Shown here piece by piece: positions 34,691 to 44,096 of a stretch of DNA of 64,000 nucleotides; within the stretch, counting starts at the first letter, position 1; the number at the start of each line of letters is the position of its first letter. A program made the translations under genes and the position numbers. The notes beneath the pieces were generated by a model that worked only from the letters and a program-made list of their open reading frames with translations, did not search any database and had not been told where the DNA came from. The DNA is taken from NCBI GenBank assembly GCA_963848955.1, contig CAWKFQ010000017.1, forward strand, positions 310,001 to 374,000, written 5' to 3'. This DNA comes from DASUPK01 sp963848955. GTDB lineage: Bacteria > Actinomycetota > Thermoleophilia > Solirubrobacterales > 70-9.

Positions 34691-35434
34691 TCAGCGGCCT
34701 TCGGCCACGGACAGGAAGGCCTCGAAACGCTCGTTGTAGGGCGCGCCGGTGGAGGGGACGGTATGGCCTCGTCCCGGAATCACCGCACGTTCCGCGGAAA
34801 GCGCGTCCGCGAGGGCGTCGCAGACCCCTTCGAAGGCGTCCGAGTGGCCGCCAGATAGCACCAGCACCGGGAACTCCGCGGCGGCAAGCCCCTCCAGCGG
34901 GATTTCGGCCTCCCAGGACGGGCGCTCGCGCTTGAGCAGCTCGACGCCCCGCAGGAGGTCACCCTCCAGCTCATCCGGGATCCCGTAGGCGGAGCCGGCG
35001 CCGCCACGGAACAGCCGCAGGAACTCCTCGGGCGGGATCGACGAGGCGTTCTCGAAGAGGAGCTCTCCGTTGGCGATCATCTCGTCGACGGCCGGCGTGC
35101 CCTCCGCGACCCGGAGACACCCCGGCTCCGAGACGGTCAGGGAGCGGACGGCCTCGGGCCGCTCGGCCGCTGCAAGCAAGGCGATCACCGCGCCGTAGGA
35201 GTGACCGACGAGATGAGCGCCGTCGCCGAGCAGCTCCGCGAACATCGGCGCCTCCACCTCGAAGTCGTTGCGCTCGAGCGACGGGCTGGCGCCGAAGCCG
35301 GGCCGGCTGGGGATGAGCAGCGTCCAGCGGTCTGCCAGCTCGCGCTGCTTTCGCCAGGTGAGCGACGGCCCGACGATGTCGCCGTGGATGAAGAGGACCG
35401 GCGGCCCGTGCCCTATCCGTTCAACAGACAACAT
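34691..35434 (-). CDS. Alpha/beta hydrolase
   Basis: 247 aa. VLFIHGDIVGPSLTWRKQ contains the oxyanion-hole HG, LVGHSYGAVIALLAAAERPE the nucleophile elbow (GxSxG with Ser), and VIPGRGHTVPSTG the catalytic His; an Asp in LSGGHSDAFEG is the likely third member. There is no signal peptide, so it is cytoplasmic. Divergent from the GT2 at 35473 with only 38 bp between. The substrate is not predictable; esterases, haloperoxidase-like and C-C hydrolases share this pattern. Downstream lies about 144 bp of non-coding DNA with a small CGATT/AATCG hairpin near 34659. Confidence 0.85.
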   Translation of the reverse strand: MLSVERIGHGPPVLFIHGDIVGPSLTWRKQRELADRWTLLIPSRPGFGASPSLERNDFEVEAPMFAELLGDGAHLVGHSYGAVIALLAAAERPEAVRSLTVSEPGCLRVAEGTPAVDEMIANGELLFENASSIPPEEFLRLFRGGAGSAYGIPDELEGDLLRGVELLKRERPSWEAEIPLEGLAAAEFPVLVLSGGHSDAFEGVCDALADALSAERAVIPGRGHTVPSTGAPYNERFEAFLSVAEGR

Positions 35435-35458
35435 GCTGCCCCATAGCCGAACACACCC

Positions 35459-35464
35459 TACGAT
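35459..35464 (+). promoter_or_regulatory. -10 element (TACGAT) of the GT2 gene
   Basis: TACGAT lies 8 nt before the ATG at 35473, leaving essentially no leader. Confidence 0.45.
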
Positions 35465-35472
35465 CCGCTCGG

Positions 35473-36498
35473 ATGAAGCTGATCATCCAGGTCCCCTGTC
35501 TGAACGAAGAGGAGTTGCTCCCGCAGCTGCTTTCCGAGCTGCCGCGCGAGGTGGCTGGGTTCGATCGGGTCGAGTGGCTGGTCGTGGACGACGGGTCGAC
35601 CGACGGGACTGTCGAGGTGGCCCGTCGGCACGGTGTGGACCACCTGGTGAGGCTGACCACCAACAAGGGCCTGGCCACGGCCTTCCAGGCTGGGCTCGAC
35701 GCGGCGCTCAAGCTCGGCGCCGACGTGATCGTCAACACCGACGCGGACAACCAGTACCGCTCGCAGGACATCCCGCGGCTGGTCGAACCGATCATGGCCG
35801 GCCGCGCCGACATGGTGGTCGGGGACCGGCAGGTGCAGAGCATCGATCACTTCTCCCCCACGAAGAAGCTGCTCCAGCGTCTCGGCAGCTGGGTCGTCCG
35901 CAGGGCGTCCGGCACGGACGTGCTCGATACGACCTCCGGGTTCCGCGCCTACAACCGCGAGGCGGCGCTCCAGCTGATCGTCGTGTCCCGGTACACGTAC
36001 ACGCTCGAGAGCCTGATCCAGGCGGGCAAGATGTCCGTCGCCCTCGAGGACGTCCCGATCTCCACTAACCCCACCGACCGGGAGTCCCGCCTTGTGGGCT
36101 CGACCTCCTCGTACGTACGCCGCAACGCCTACGCGATCTTCCGCGCCTACACCCTGTACGAGCCGCTGCGGGTGTTCATGATGCTCGCCCTGGTTTTCGG
36201 GGTGCTCGCCCTCGCTGCCTGGTCGCCCTTCCTAATCGACTGGATCCTGAACGGCGATCGCAGCGGACACATCCAGTCGCTGATCCTCGGCGCGGTGCTG
36301 CTGCTCGCGGCCGTCCAGATGTTCGCCCTCGGCATCATCGGCGACGCCCTGGCCGGCCAGCGGGCGATCGCCCAGCGCGTCTATGAGCGGGTGAGGCGCC
36401 TCGAGCTCGAGGCGGGCGTCCAGCCGACGCATTACGAGCGCCTCGCGGTGGAGCGCCCGCTGGCCGTGGAGACGATCGAGACGACCGTCGCGCGGTGA
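35473..36498 (+). CDS. Polyprenyl-phosphate-type GT2 glycosyltransferase with two C-terminal helices
   Basis: 341 aa. The GT2 core begins KLIIQVPCLNEEELLPQLLS, with EWLVVDDGSTDGTVEVARRH (DDGS) and VNTDADNQY (DxD). TTSGFRAYNREAALQ and the two helices near 233-255 and 270-295 match the DPMS/GtrB-like branch that makes polyprenyl-phosphate sugars at the membrane for GT-C enzymes. It is followed by a methyltransferase and two large membrane proteins of GT-C-like character that could use such donors. Intact, with an apparent leaderless start. Confidence 0.87.
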   Translation: MKLIIQVPCLNEEELLPQLLSELPREVAGFDRVEWLVVDDGSTDGTVEVARRHGVDHLVRLTTNKGLATAFQAGLDAALKLGADVIVNTDADNQYRSQDIPRLVEPIMAGRADMVVGDRQVQSIDHFSPTKKLLQRLGSWVVRRASGTDVLDTTSGFRAYNREAALQLIVVSRYTYTLESLIQAGKMSVALEDVPISTNPTDRESRLVGSTSSYVRRNAYAIFRAYTLYEPLRVFMMLALVFGVLALAAWSPFLIDWILNGDRSGHIQSLILGAVLLLAAVQMFALGIIGDALAGQRAIAQRVYERVRRLELEAGVQPTHYERLAVERPLAVETIETTVAR

Positions 36499-36502
36499 TG
36501 AC

Positions 36503-36580
36503 GCGAGGGTGCTCCTAATGCGAGGGCGCGCCGTCAGGCGCGACCCGTTTAGTGGGATGAGGAGCAACCCGTTTCGTGCT
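36503..36580 (+). repeat. REP-like hairpin repeat, copy 1
   Basis: CGAGGGTGCTCC, then TGCGAGGGCGCGCC-GTCA-GGCGCGACCC, then GTTTAGTG and AGGAGCAACCCGTTT. The central part folds as a 9-bp stem with a single-base bulge. It shares all blocks with copy 3 (56022-56095, inverted) and the middle with copy 2 (44738-44790). The ATG at 36557 used by the next gene lies inside it. Confidence 0.75.
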
Positions 36581-37194
36581 GGTGTCGAGCGCGGCGGAAA
36601 CGTCTACGACAAGTACGCCACCTCGAACCCGATCGCCCGGCGGCTGATGGCGGGGTTCATGTCGGACCTGGACGAACTGGTCGCACGGACGGACGCCCGG
36701 AGGCGCACGAGGTCGGCTGCGGCGAGGGCGAGCTCTCGATCCGGCTGGCGCGGCGTGGCATCCGGGTGCGCGGGACCGACGCCTTCCCGCAGGTGCTCGA
36801 GGAGGCACGGCGGCGAGCGGCGGCGGCCGGCGTGGAGGTCGACTACGAGACCACCCCCGTCGAGGAGCTCACGCCCGATCGGCACGCCGCTGAGCTGGTC
36901 GTCTGCTGCGAGGTGCTCGAGCATCTCGATGACCCGAGAAGGGCACTGGGCGTGCTCGCCGGGCTGGCGCGGCCATGGCTGATCGCAAGCGTCCCCCGCG
37001 AGCCTCTCTGGCGTGCCCTCAACCTGGCCCGGCTTTCCTACGTCGGCGCGCTCGGCAACACTCCCGGGCACCTCAGCCACTGGTCGAAGCGCGGCTTCGA
37101 GCGGTTTCTGGGCGACCGTTTCGAGGTAGTCGAGGTGCGCACCCCCACCCCATGGACCATGGCGCTCTGCCGCGTACAATCGCCGCCCTCATGA
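36557..37194 (+). CDS. SAM-dependent methyltransferase (one frameshift)
   Basis: The best start is the ATG at 36557 (MRSNPFRAGVERGG), inside the repeat; homologous sequence begins at NVYDKYATSNPIARRLMAGF. After a frame change near 36715 motif I reads EVGCGEGELSIRLARRGIRV, followed by DAFPQVLEEARRRAAAAGVE and LVVCCEVLEHLDDPRRALGV. The end (LSHWSKRGFERFLGDRFEVV) is typical of Methyltransf_11-type enzymes acting on glycolipids or polyprenyl carriers. About 212 aa. Its stop overlaps the ATG of the membrane protein (ATGA), and a GT2 precedes it, so a glycan or lipid substrate is plausible. Confidence 0.75.
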
Positions 37195-38942
37195 GCCGCC
37201 TGCGACAGATGCTCAGGGGTGCTCGCGCGCGTCCGGGCGTCGCGGCCATCATCACGCTCGGGTTCGCCTGGGGCATCGTCATCCATCAGCTCGGCTGGGC
37301 CCAATTGGGCCACTTCGGGCAGGTGCGGGCGTTCGCCGACGGACAGGCCGCAGATCGATCAGTGGCACTGGGAGACCAACGACAAGGCCTGGGTGGACGG
37401 GCACTTCTATTCGGTCAAGAGCCCGGGCACCGCAGCGCTGACACGCTGCCCTACATGGCGATCAAGGCGCTCGACGGCGACAAGCTCGCCCGAGCCGCCG
37501 TCGACAACGAGCGCCGGACTCCCCACCCCAAGTGGCATCCAGACAGCGTGGTGCCACTCGAGAACATGGGCTACGACGTCCAGCGCGGTCTCCGAGTGCA
37601 GGAGCGTGTCGAGCAGGGGACGCCGATCGTCTGGGCCCTGACGCTGATCGCCGCAGTGATCCCGGGGATCCTGCTCCTACTCGGGGTGCGCTGGGCGGGT
37701 GACCGGTTCGTCCCGGGCTACGGTACGGCGGCCGCGATCACACTCGGCCTGGCGACAATCGTGATGACCTTTTCCGCCGAGTTCTTCTCGCACGTGATCT
37801 CCGCCGCCCTCGCGTTCGCGGCGTTCTGCGTACTGATCAAGGAGAGGGACGGGCCCATGCGCCGCTCGGTGTTGTTCGCCGCAGGCGTGCTGGCGGGGCT
37901 CGCCGTCACCTTCGAGTTCCAGACCGGCCTGGTGGGCGTGGTGCTGATCGCCTACGCGCTCGGCAGGCGCTCCGACCGGCTGCGCCGCGGCGTCTCCTAC
38001 GCGGGCGGCGCCGTCCTTGGCGCCGCGCCGATGCTCGCCTTCAACACCTGGGCCTTCGGCAACCCGCTCAAGCTCGCCTACAGCGACGCCGTCGCCTTCC
38101 CGGGCAGGAGTGGCCACGACGTGCTCGGACTGAACAGCGACGGCTTCTTCGGCATCACCGTGCCGCGGTTGGACAGCGCCACGGACCTGCTGTTCGCCGG
38201 GCGCGGGCTGATCGTCCTCACCCCGATCGTCGTCATGGCTGTGGTCGGCGTGTTCCTGATGCGGCGCCGGCATCGCGCCGAGGCCAACACGATCCTCGCG
38301 ATCGCCGCCGTCTACTTCATCTACAACTCGGGCTACTGGCTGCCCTTCGGCGGGGGCACGCCGGGGCCGCGGTTTCTGATCCCGGCGCTGCCGTTCCTCG
38401 CGATCGGGCTGGCCTACGCCTACCGCCGCCTGCCGGCGCTCACCCTGGGTCTGGCGATCCCCTCGGCGGTCTTCATGCTGGTCGGCACCCTCACCTACCC
38501 GCTGATCGGGAAGCAGGGGATCGGGACCTGGGCCGACTGGCTCGTCCAGGGCCGGCTCGAGCACACCGTCCTGACCGCCCTCGGCGTGACCAACGCCTGG
38601 CTCGCGCTCGCTCCCTTCTTCGCCGCGATCGTGATCGCGATCGTCCTCGCCGTTCGCGCGACGCCCGACACGCTGTTCGCCGACTACCGTCTGGCCGTAC
38701 CGGCGGTGATCGGCTGGGCCTGTGTCTCGGCCCTGGCGCCGACTCTCGCCAGATACGAGATCGGCCCGTTCAACCGTGGCAATACATCGGTCCTCTGGCT
38801 GATCGCGGCGGGCGTCCTGCTCTCCTTGCTGACGCTGACAGCGTTCCGGCTGCGCGAAGGACGGACTCAGCCGATGTCGCAGGCCGCGGCCCGCGAGCCG
38901 TCGCTCGGCCCCGGACTGGCGCTCGACGAGCCCAGCTCGTAG
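37191..38942 (+). CDS. Polytopic membrane protein, GT-C-like (two frameshifts)
   Basis: ATG at 37191 overlaps the previous stop. After a first helix (AAIITLGFAWGIVIHQLG) the correct frame is interrupted: WHWETNDKAWVDGHFYSVKS sits in another frame between about 37345 and 37440. It then continues cleanly with about ten hydrophobic segments (VWALTLIAAVIPGILLLLGV, GVLAGLAVTFEFQTGLVGVV, LPFGGGTPGPRFLIPALPFL). Acidic and aromatic residues in the first loop (DGHFYSVKSPG) are as expected for membrane sugar transferases using polyprenyl-phosphate sugars. The family is not certain. About 583 aa; the last 76 bp overlap the convergent gene. Confidence 0.65.
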   Translation: MSRLRQMLRGARARPGVAAIITLGFAWGIVIHQLGWAQLGHFGQVRAFADGQAADRSVALGDQRQGLGGRALLFGQEPGHRSADTLPYMAIKALDGDKLARAAVDNERRTPHPKWHPDSVVPLENMGYDVQRGLRVQERVEQGTPIVWALTLIAAVIPGILLLLGVRWAGDRFVPGYGTAAAITLGLATIVMTFSAEFFSHVISAALAFAAFCVLIKERDGPMRRSVLFAAGVLAGLAVTFEFQTGLVGVVLIAYALGRRSDRLRRGVSYAGGAVLGAAPMLAFNTWAFGNPLKLAYSDAVAFPGRSGHDVLGLNSDGFFGITVPRLDSATDLLFAGRGLIVLTPIVVMAVVGVFLMRRRHRAEANTILAIAAVYFIYNSGYWLPFGGGTPGPRFLIPALPFLAIGLAYAYRRLPALTLGLAIPSAVFMLVGTLTYPLIGKQGIGTWADWLVQGRLEHTVLTALGVTNAWLALAPFFAAIVIAIVLAVRATPDTLFADYRLAVPAVIGWACVSALAPTLARYEIGPFNRGNTSVLWLIAAGVLLSLLTLTAFRLREGRTQPMSQAAAREPSLGPGLALDEPSS

Positions 38943-40586
38943 ACGATCAGCCGCGGCAGGCGGCAGGCGGTCAGCGGCAGGCCCTCGATCGACTTTCGCG
39001 CCGCGCCGGCCTGCGGCGTTCCCTCACTCAGCCCGATGTGAAGGATCACCGTTCGGACCCCGTATTCCTGCAGCTCGCGGACGGTCGCAGCGTCGGGGAA
39101 GTTCGCCATGTCGCGGACCAGGTTCAGCACCACGGCGGGATTGGTGCTCGCCCGGCCGTTGACCATGTCGGGGAAGCTGTCGGTGGAGGCGAGCTGGTAG
39201 GCGCGGTTCTGCTTCGCGGTCAGCGCCGGCAGGTGCAGCTGCGGCGTCGCGATCTCCTGCGTGGACGGCTGCGCCGGTGGCACCTCCGGCATCGCCTGGT
39301 TGCCGAACGGATCGAACGGCAGACTGCGGCCCTCGCTGACGATCACAAGGACCAGCACCCCCGCGGCGACCGCCGTCGGCCAGGCGGGCAGGCCCCGCCG
39401 CCGCACCGCCCGCAGCAGTCGCCTCCCCGCCGGCGGCCGCGAGCAGGGCGAGGGCGAGCGATGAGAAGGTGGCCAGGCGCCCCGGCGTCCGGATCGCATC
39501 CCAGCCGGGAAGGACGTCATAGAGGACGCGGTAGGGCCAGAGCAGCCCGCCCTCCTCGCGGAACCCGAGCTCGAGCACGATCAGGAACACGGCCAAAACC
39601 CCGATGCCGATTCGGGTTGGCTTCTTCAGGCTGCTCGAGAAAATGCCGACCACCGCCAGCAGCACGATCACAGCGCCCGGGAAGAGCGTCTTCTCCTGGA
39701 GGGTGGTGAGGCTGTTACGGAATCCCGCCGTCGCCGAGCCCCAGACCCAGTTCTCCTCCGGTGCGGTGAGCAGAGCCTTGAGTGGACCGGAGAAGGCAGC
39801 GACCTCGTGGGGACTCCGCTTCGCCGCAGGGAAGTTGTCCGCGATGTAGAGGTATGGGTGCGCGATCCAGTAGGTGATCGCGATGAAGACGACGGCGCCC
39901 GCTGCCCCGATGACGATCATCCGCCGCGGGAGCGGCGGCCGGCCCCGGACCAGCCAGGCCACCACGCCGATCGCAACGGCACCGGCGAGCCCGTAGGCGA
40001 ACGGCAGGCCGAGCACCCAGCCGATCGAGACCTGCCATGCCGCCACCACCCAGGCCCAGAACAGCCACCAGGGCCGCTTCAGCCGCACTCCACGCACGGC
40101 GAATGCGATCGCCAGCGGGATCCCGCCGCTCGAGATCACCTGCAGATGACCGTCCTGTTCCAGCCTGTAGGGCGCGAAGGCGAACGCCGCACCCGCGATC
40201 GCCGCTCCGGCAGGGCTGAGGCCGAGCTCGCGCGCCAGCACATATGCCCCGAAGAATGCGAGCGCGTAGGCGAAGATGAAGAGGAGGTCGTAGCGGACCA
40301 TGGCCGCGTGCGGGCCGCGGCCGATGATTCCCGCGGGGGCATAGCCGATCAGCGCGTCGCCGAAGGCAAGCGAGTCCTTGAGCGGCCAGAACCGGTTGGC
40401 GTCGAAGAAATGCAGGGGCTGGTGGAGCAACGCGTGCCCGCCCCAGGCCGGCTGCCAGGCCTCCGCCAGCGGGTCGCCGATGTCGCGCGGCACCACACTG
40501 CCGAGGTGGATCAGCAGCGGCCACGTCATCACGATGGCGAGCACCGATGCGCCGACCGCGGCGGTGATTACCTCCCTGCGGGTCAA
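38867..40586 (-). CDS. Polytopic membrane protein, GT-C/PMT-like (one frameshift)
   Basis: From the start at 40586, helices include ITAAVGASVLAIVMTWPLLI and LLFIFAYALAFFGAYVLARE. The loop after the first helix (GDPLAEAWQPAWGGHALLHQ) and the later EEGGLLWPYRVLYDVLPGWD resemble YfhO/GT-C-like membrane glycosyltransferases. After a frame change near 39425 an extracytoplasmic C-terminal domain follows (LTAKQNRAYQLASTDSFPDM, GVRTVILHIGLSEGTPQAG). About 573 aa. It probably moves a sugar from a lipid carrier to a surface acceptor, which is inference. It overlaps the convergent gene tail by 76 bp and is followed 8 nt later by pyrE. Confidence 0.65.
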
Positions 40587-40594
40587 GCCTCTGG

Positions 40595-41161
40595 CTACCT
40601 GTCCGGCCGGTCCGGATAGAGCTCGTCGATCGTGAGCAGCGGGCGGTAAGGCGCGCCCGCTGCCTCCTCGATCGCCTCAGCGCCGCCGGCGAGGCGATCC
40701 ACGACCGCGGTCACCCCGGCCACCTCGAGCCCCTCCTCCGTGATCCGCTCGATCGCGCGGACGGTGGACCCTCCGGTCGTCACCACGTCCTCGACGACCA
40801 GGCAACGCGTGCCCTTCGCGAGCTCGGGTCCCTCGATCCAGCGCTGCAGGCCGTGCTCCTTGCGGTCCTTCCGCACGAAGAACGCGACGAGCCCGTCGCC
40901 CTCCTCCGAGCCGATCGCCGCGCACGCCAGCGGGTCGGCGCCCATCGTCATCCCCCCGACGGCACTCGCCCCGCGCTCGGCGGCCTCGGTCGCGACGAGT
41001 ACTCCGGCCGCGCGGTAGGCCGGCGGGCGCAGCAGGGCCCGCTTGGCGTCAACGTAGTACTGGGCCGTGCGCCCGCTCGAGAGAGTCACCTCGCCGATCA
41101 CGAGAGCGTGCTCGCGCAGCTCGGCGAGCAGGGTCTCGCGGGCTGATTCCTGGTCCGGCAT
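40595..41161 (-). CDS. pyrE: Orotate phosphoribosyltransferase
   Basis: 188 aa. The PRPP loop RCLVVEDVVTTGGSTVRAIE is the diagnostic type I phosphoribosyltransferase motif, and FVRKDRKEHGLQ is the OPRTase flexible loop with catalytic Lys. The opening ALVIGEVTLSSGRTAQYYVD binds orotate. It makes OMP from orotate and PRPP in pyrimidine synthesis. No pyrF is adjacent. A TAGGAT -10 element lies 7 nt before the ATG, so it is probably leaderless and separately promoted from upstream genes. Confidence 0.95.
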   Translation of the reverse strand: MPDQESARETLLAELREHALVIGEVTLSSGRTAQYYVDAKRALLRPPAYRAAGVLVATEAAERGASAVGGMTMGADPLACAAIGSEEGDGLVAFFVRKDRKEHGLQRWIEGPELAKGTRCLVVEDVVTTGGSTVRAIERITEEGLEVAGVTAVVDRLAGGAEAIEEAAGAPYRPLLTIDELYPDRPDR

Positions 41162-41168
41162 CGGGCGG

Positions 41169-41174
41169 ATCCTA
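41169..41174 (-). promoter_or_regulatory. -10 element (TAGGAT) of pyrE
   Basis: On the minus strand TAGGAT is followed by 7 nt and ATG (41161), the leaderless arrangement seen at several genes here. Confidence 0.5.
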
Positions 41175-41233
41175 AGCGGCGACCACGCCGCGTCCAGCCG
41201 AGGGTGTCCGGAAGCCCTGCTGCGACTCAGCCG

Positions 41234-42175
41234 CTAGACGTACACCTGGATCGCATCGCCGAGGTTGATCCAGTTGTAGATGTAGACCGAGAAGGGGATC
41301 GGGTTGCGGACGCAGCCGTGGCTGGCGGCCTCGTGCATCGGCACCGACGGGTAGCCGTGCGTGGCGTAGCCGCGAATGAAGTACACCGACATGTACATCC
41401 CATGCGAATTCGTCCCCGGCTCCTTGCGGTAGAAGTGGAAGGTCCCGCGGACGGTCGGGGTCGAGGACTTGCCGGTGGAGACATGGAAGGTGGCGACCAC
41501 GTGGTCGCCGTTGATCAGCGCCATCACTTGGCGTGAGATGTCGACCTCGACGTGACGCCCGCTGTGGTACCGCGGCTTGAACGCTCCCCGGCCCATCAGC
41601 AGCTTGCGGAAGATGACCGGCTTGTACTGCATGTTCCTCGCCATGCCGTTGACCTTGCGGAAGGCGGCGGTGCCAAGGTGCGTCCCGCCCGTGAAGCGGC
41701 TGCTCGTGTTCCGGCCGATGTAATAGCCCTGCTTGACCAGCGACTCGTTGTAGAGGCGGGTGACCGGGCCCTTGCCAAGGTGCTTGGGCACCCTGACCGA
41801 GAAGCGCTGCGGCGCGGAGCTCTGGCTGCCGCTGGTCGCGGTCACCTCGTAGTTGCAGCAGGAGTTGACGACGAACGGGAACGAGAACTTGCCGCTGCTC
41901 GCGTCGAGCTGCTGCTTCGCGACGGTTCGGCCGCTGGCCTCGACGGTGACGGTCACCTTCTCGCCGGGAAGCGCTCCGGGGAGCGTCCCCACCGCGTTCA
42001 CCTTGTCGAGCAGCCCTGGGCTCTTCGGGCCGTTCAGATCGAGGGTCGGCGGACCCGTCGCGGCGCTCGCGGAAGCAGCGGGGATGGCCAGCGCCGCAGC
42101 AGCCACCACCAGTGCGATGAATAGTCCTCCCCGGCGATTCACGTCGCGGCATTGTGCCCGATCCGGCGGCGTCAT
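41234..42175 (-). CDS. Secreted L,D-transpeptidase (YkuD)
   Basis: 313 aa from the ATG at 42175, 2 nt after the permease stop. Signal peptide: GLFIALVVAAAALAIPAASA. An Ig-like domain follows (TVEASGRTVAKQQLDASSGK), then a segment with RLYNESLVKQGYYIGRNTSS, and the catalytic domain: VEVDISRQVMALINGDHVVA, FHVSTGKSSTPTVRGTFHFY and HEAASHGCVRNP, the S/THGC-x-R motif with active-site Cys near residue 285. It would cross-link or anchor peptidoglycan outside the membrane. Another long in-frame upstream extension overlaps the permease and is rejected. Confidence 0.93.
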   Translation of the reverse strand: MTPPDRAQCRDVNRRGGLFIALVVAAAALAIPAASASAATGPPTLDLNGPKSPGLLDKVNAVGTLPGALPGEKVTVTVEASGRTVAKQQLDASSGKFSFPFVVNSCCNYEVTATSGSQSSAPQRFSVRVPKHLGKGPVTRLYNESLVKQGYYIGRNTSSRFTGGTHLGTAAFRKVNGMARNMQYKPVIFRKLLMGRGAFKPRYHSGRHVEVDISRQVMALINGDHVVATFHVSTGKSSTPTVRGTFHFYRKEPGTNSHGMYMSVYFIRGYATHGYPSVPMHEAASHGCVRNPIPFSVYIYNWINLGDAIQVYV

Positions 42176-42177
42176 GG

Positions 42178-43101
42178 CTAGGCGACGAGCTTTTTGCGGA
42201 GCGCCCGCACCGGGATCGTGAAGAGCAGCGCGCTGAGGGCCGCCAACCAGACCGAGTTGCCGACGACCGACCAGAACTCCGGGCCCGTGGCGAGGCCGCG
42301 GGTGATCTCGACGAGGTGGTAGAGCGGCATGAACCAGGCGACCACGTGGACCCAGTCCGGCAGCTGGTTGAAGGGGAAGAACAGGCCGGAGAACAGGAAC
42401 ATCGGCGTGATGAAGAGGGTGAAGAAGTAGGAGTAGAGGTCGATCTTCGGGATCAGCGTCGTGAACGTGTAGCCGATCACCGAGAAGCAGATCGCGCCAA
42501 GGACGACGAAGATCGGGATCGCAAGCGCCCACCACGAGGAGACGAGGCCGAAGATCGCGATCACCCCCAGGACGACGATCCCGTAGATCGTCGCGCGGGC
42601 GGCGCTCCACGCCAGGTCCCCGGCCACTACGTCCTGGGCCTCCACGGGGGTCGAGAGCACGTTGTCGTAGAGCCTCAGCTCGTTCATCCGGAAGTAGACG
42701 TTGTAGGTCGTCTCGAACGCCGAGGACCACATCGCCGCCGACGCGATCAGGCCCGGCGCGATGAACTCCTTGTAGGGAATGCCGTTGATCTGGGCGATGT
42801 AGGTGCCGAGCCCGAAACCGAGCGCCAGGAGATAGAGGAAGGGGTCGAGGAAGGTGGGCAGCAGGGCGCCCCGCCAGAGCTTCGAGAAGACCCGTGCGTT
42901 CCGAAGGAAGACAGCCGCGGCCAGGCGCGGCATCGGAACGAGATCCCGCAGCGGAATCCGCGGCCCGAGGCCCGCGTAGCCCGGCTCCTCGAGCATCGCC
43001 ATGGAACTAACCCGCACCTCGTCATACGGTGCGCTGTCGCGCGCCCTCGCACGAACGGGGGTGCGGGGTTCCGACGCAGGCCACATGGCAACCCTGGTCA
43101 C
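42178..43101 (-). CDS. ABC-2 type transporter permease
   Basis: 307 aa from a GTG at 43101 overlapping the ATPase stop (GTGA); an ATG at 43002 (MAMLEEPG) would remove 33 uncertain residues. Six helices are visible, for example FLDPFLYLLALGFGLGTYI, ATIYGIVVLGVIAIFGLVSS and FFTLFITPMFLFSGLFFPFN. The late loop LPDWVHVVAWFMPLYHLVEI followed by RGL is the ABC-2 signature of NodJ/DrrB-type exporters. With the ATPase it would export a lipid, drug or glycan. The closest pattern is NodJ. Confidence 0.9.
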   Translation of the reverse strand: MTRVAMWPASEPRTPVRARARDSAPYDEVRVSSMAMLEEPGYAGLGPRIPLRDLVPMPRLAAAVFLRNARVFSKLWRGALLPTFLDPFLYLLALGFGLGTYIAQINGIPYKEFIAPGLIASAAMWSSAFETTYNVYFRMNELRLYDNVLSTPVEAQDVVAGDLAWSAARATIYGIVVLGVIAIFGLVSSWWALAIPIFVVLGAICFSVIGYTFTTLIPKIDLYSYFFTLFITPMFLFSGLFFPFNQLPDWVHVVAWFMPLYHLVEITRGLATGPEFWSVVGNSVWLAALSALLFTIPVRALRKKLVA

Positions 43102-44096
43102 TCACGGAGAGACCTTCCGGTCAGTCTCAGAAACACGTCCTCGAGGGTCGCTCGGCGCACCAGAGCGGACTCGGTGGGGAACGTGTCGTGGTCGAGCCCC
43201 TCGAGCAGAGCCTCGGCGTTGTCGGCGTAGAGCATCAGGGTCCGCTCGGAGAGATCGTGGCCCTGGATGTCGCCGTCCAGCGAGCCAACCAGCCGGTCTG
43301 CGTCACAGCCCTCGTCGAGCTTCAGCTCCAGCACCTCCCGCCCGACGTGGCTGCGGACCAGGTCCGGGGGCCTGCCCTCGGCGACGATCCGGCCCTCGTC
43401 CATGATCACCAGCCGGTCACAGAGCCGCTCCGCCTCCTCCATGTAGTGGGTGGTGATGAGCAGCGTCACCCCGCGTCGGCGGAGCCGGTCGAGCGCGTTC
43501 CAGACGGCGAGGCGCGCCTGCGGGTCGAGCCCGGTCGTCGGCTCGTCGAGGACGACCAGCTCGGGGTCGCCCATCAGCGCCCGCGAGATCAGCAGCCGCC
43601 GCTTCATGCCGCCGGAGAGAGCGTGGATGCGGTCATCGGCGCGGTCGGAGAGCAGGGAGAACTCCAGCAGCTCGCCGGCCCTCTCGGCCGCCTTGCCGGA
43701 GTCGATGCCGAAGTAGAGCGCCTGCTGCAGCAGGTTCTCCCTGACCGTCAGGTCGGCGTCGAGGTTGGTCTCCTGGGGAACAACCCCGATCCGGCTCTTG
43801 ATCTCGCGTCGCTTCCGGGTCGCGTCCATCCCGAGCACCTCGAGCTCCCCGCCGTCGACCGTCGCGAGCCCGTAGATCATCTTCATCGTCGTCGTCTTCC
43901 CGGCTCCGTTCGGCCCCAGGAAGCCGAAGCAGATCCCGGGATCGACGTCGAAGTCGACGCCCGCCACCGCGACGCGCTCGCCGTAGTTCTTCGTCACACC
44001 GCGCGCGGTGACGGCAGGGGTGATCGGGTCCTCCGTCAGCTCACCACCGCCAGCGCGAGACCGTTGTTGATCATGTGCGCGATCACGCACGGCCAC
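43098..44096 (-). CDS. ABC transporter ATP-binding protein (DrrA/NodI-like)
   Basis: 332 aa if the ATG at 44096 is used, overlapping the protease gene by 61 nt; conserved sequence begins at VTARGVTKNYGERVAVAGVD, so a start nearer 44040 (CTG or other) is possible. Walker A is FLGPNGAGKTTTMKMIYG, the Q-loop VVPQETNL, the signature ALSGGMKRRLLISRALMGD, Walker B LVVLDEPTTGLDP, and the switch His ITTHYMEEAE. The C-terminal domain matches DrrA/NodI exporters. It forms a heteromer with the permease to which it is coupled. Confidence 0.93.
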   Translation of the reverse strand: MAVRDRAHDQQRSRAGGGELTEDPITPAVTARGVTKNYGERVAVAGVDFDVDPGICFGFLGPNGAGKTTTMKMIYGLATVDGGELEVLGMDATRKRREIKSRIGVVPQETNLDADLTVRENLLQQALYFGIDSGKAAERAGELLEFSLLSDRADDRIHALSGGMKRRLLISRALMGDPELVVLDEPTTGLDPQARLAVWNALDRLRRRGVTLLITTHYMEEAERLCDRLVIMDEGRIVAEGRPPDLVRSHVGREVLELKLDEGCDADRLVGSLDGDIQGHDLSERTLMLYADNAEALLEGLDHDTFPTESALVRRATLEDVFLRLTGRSLRE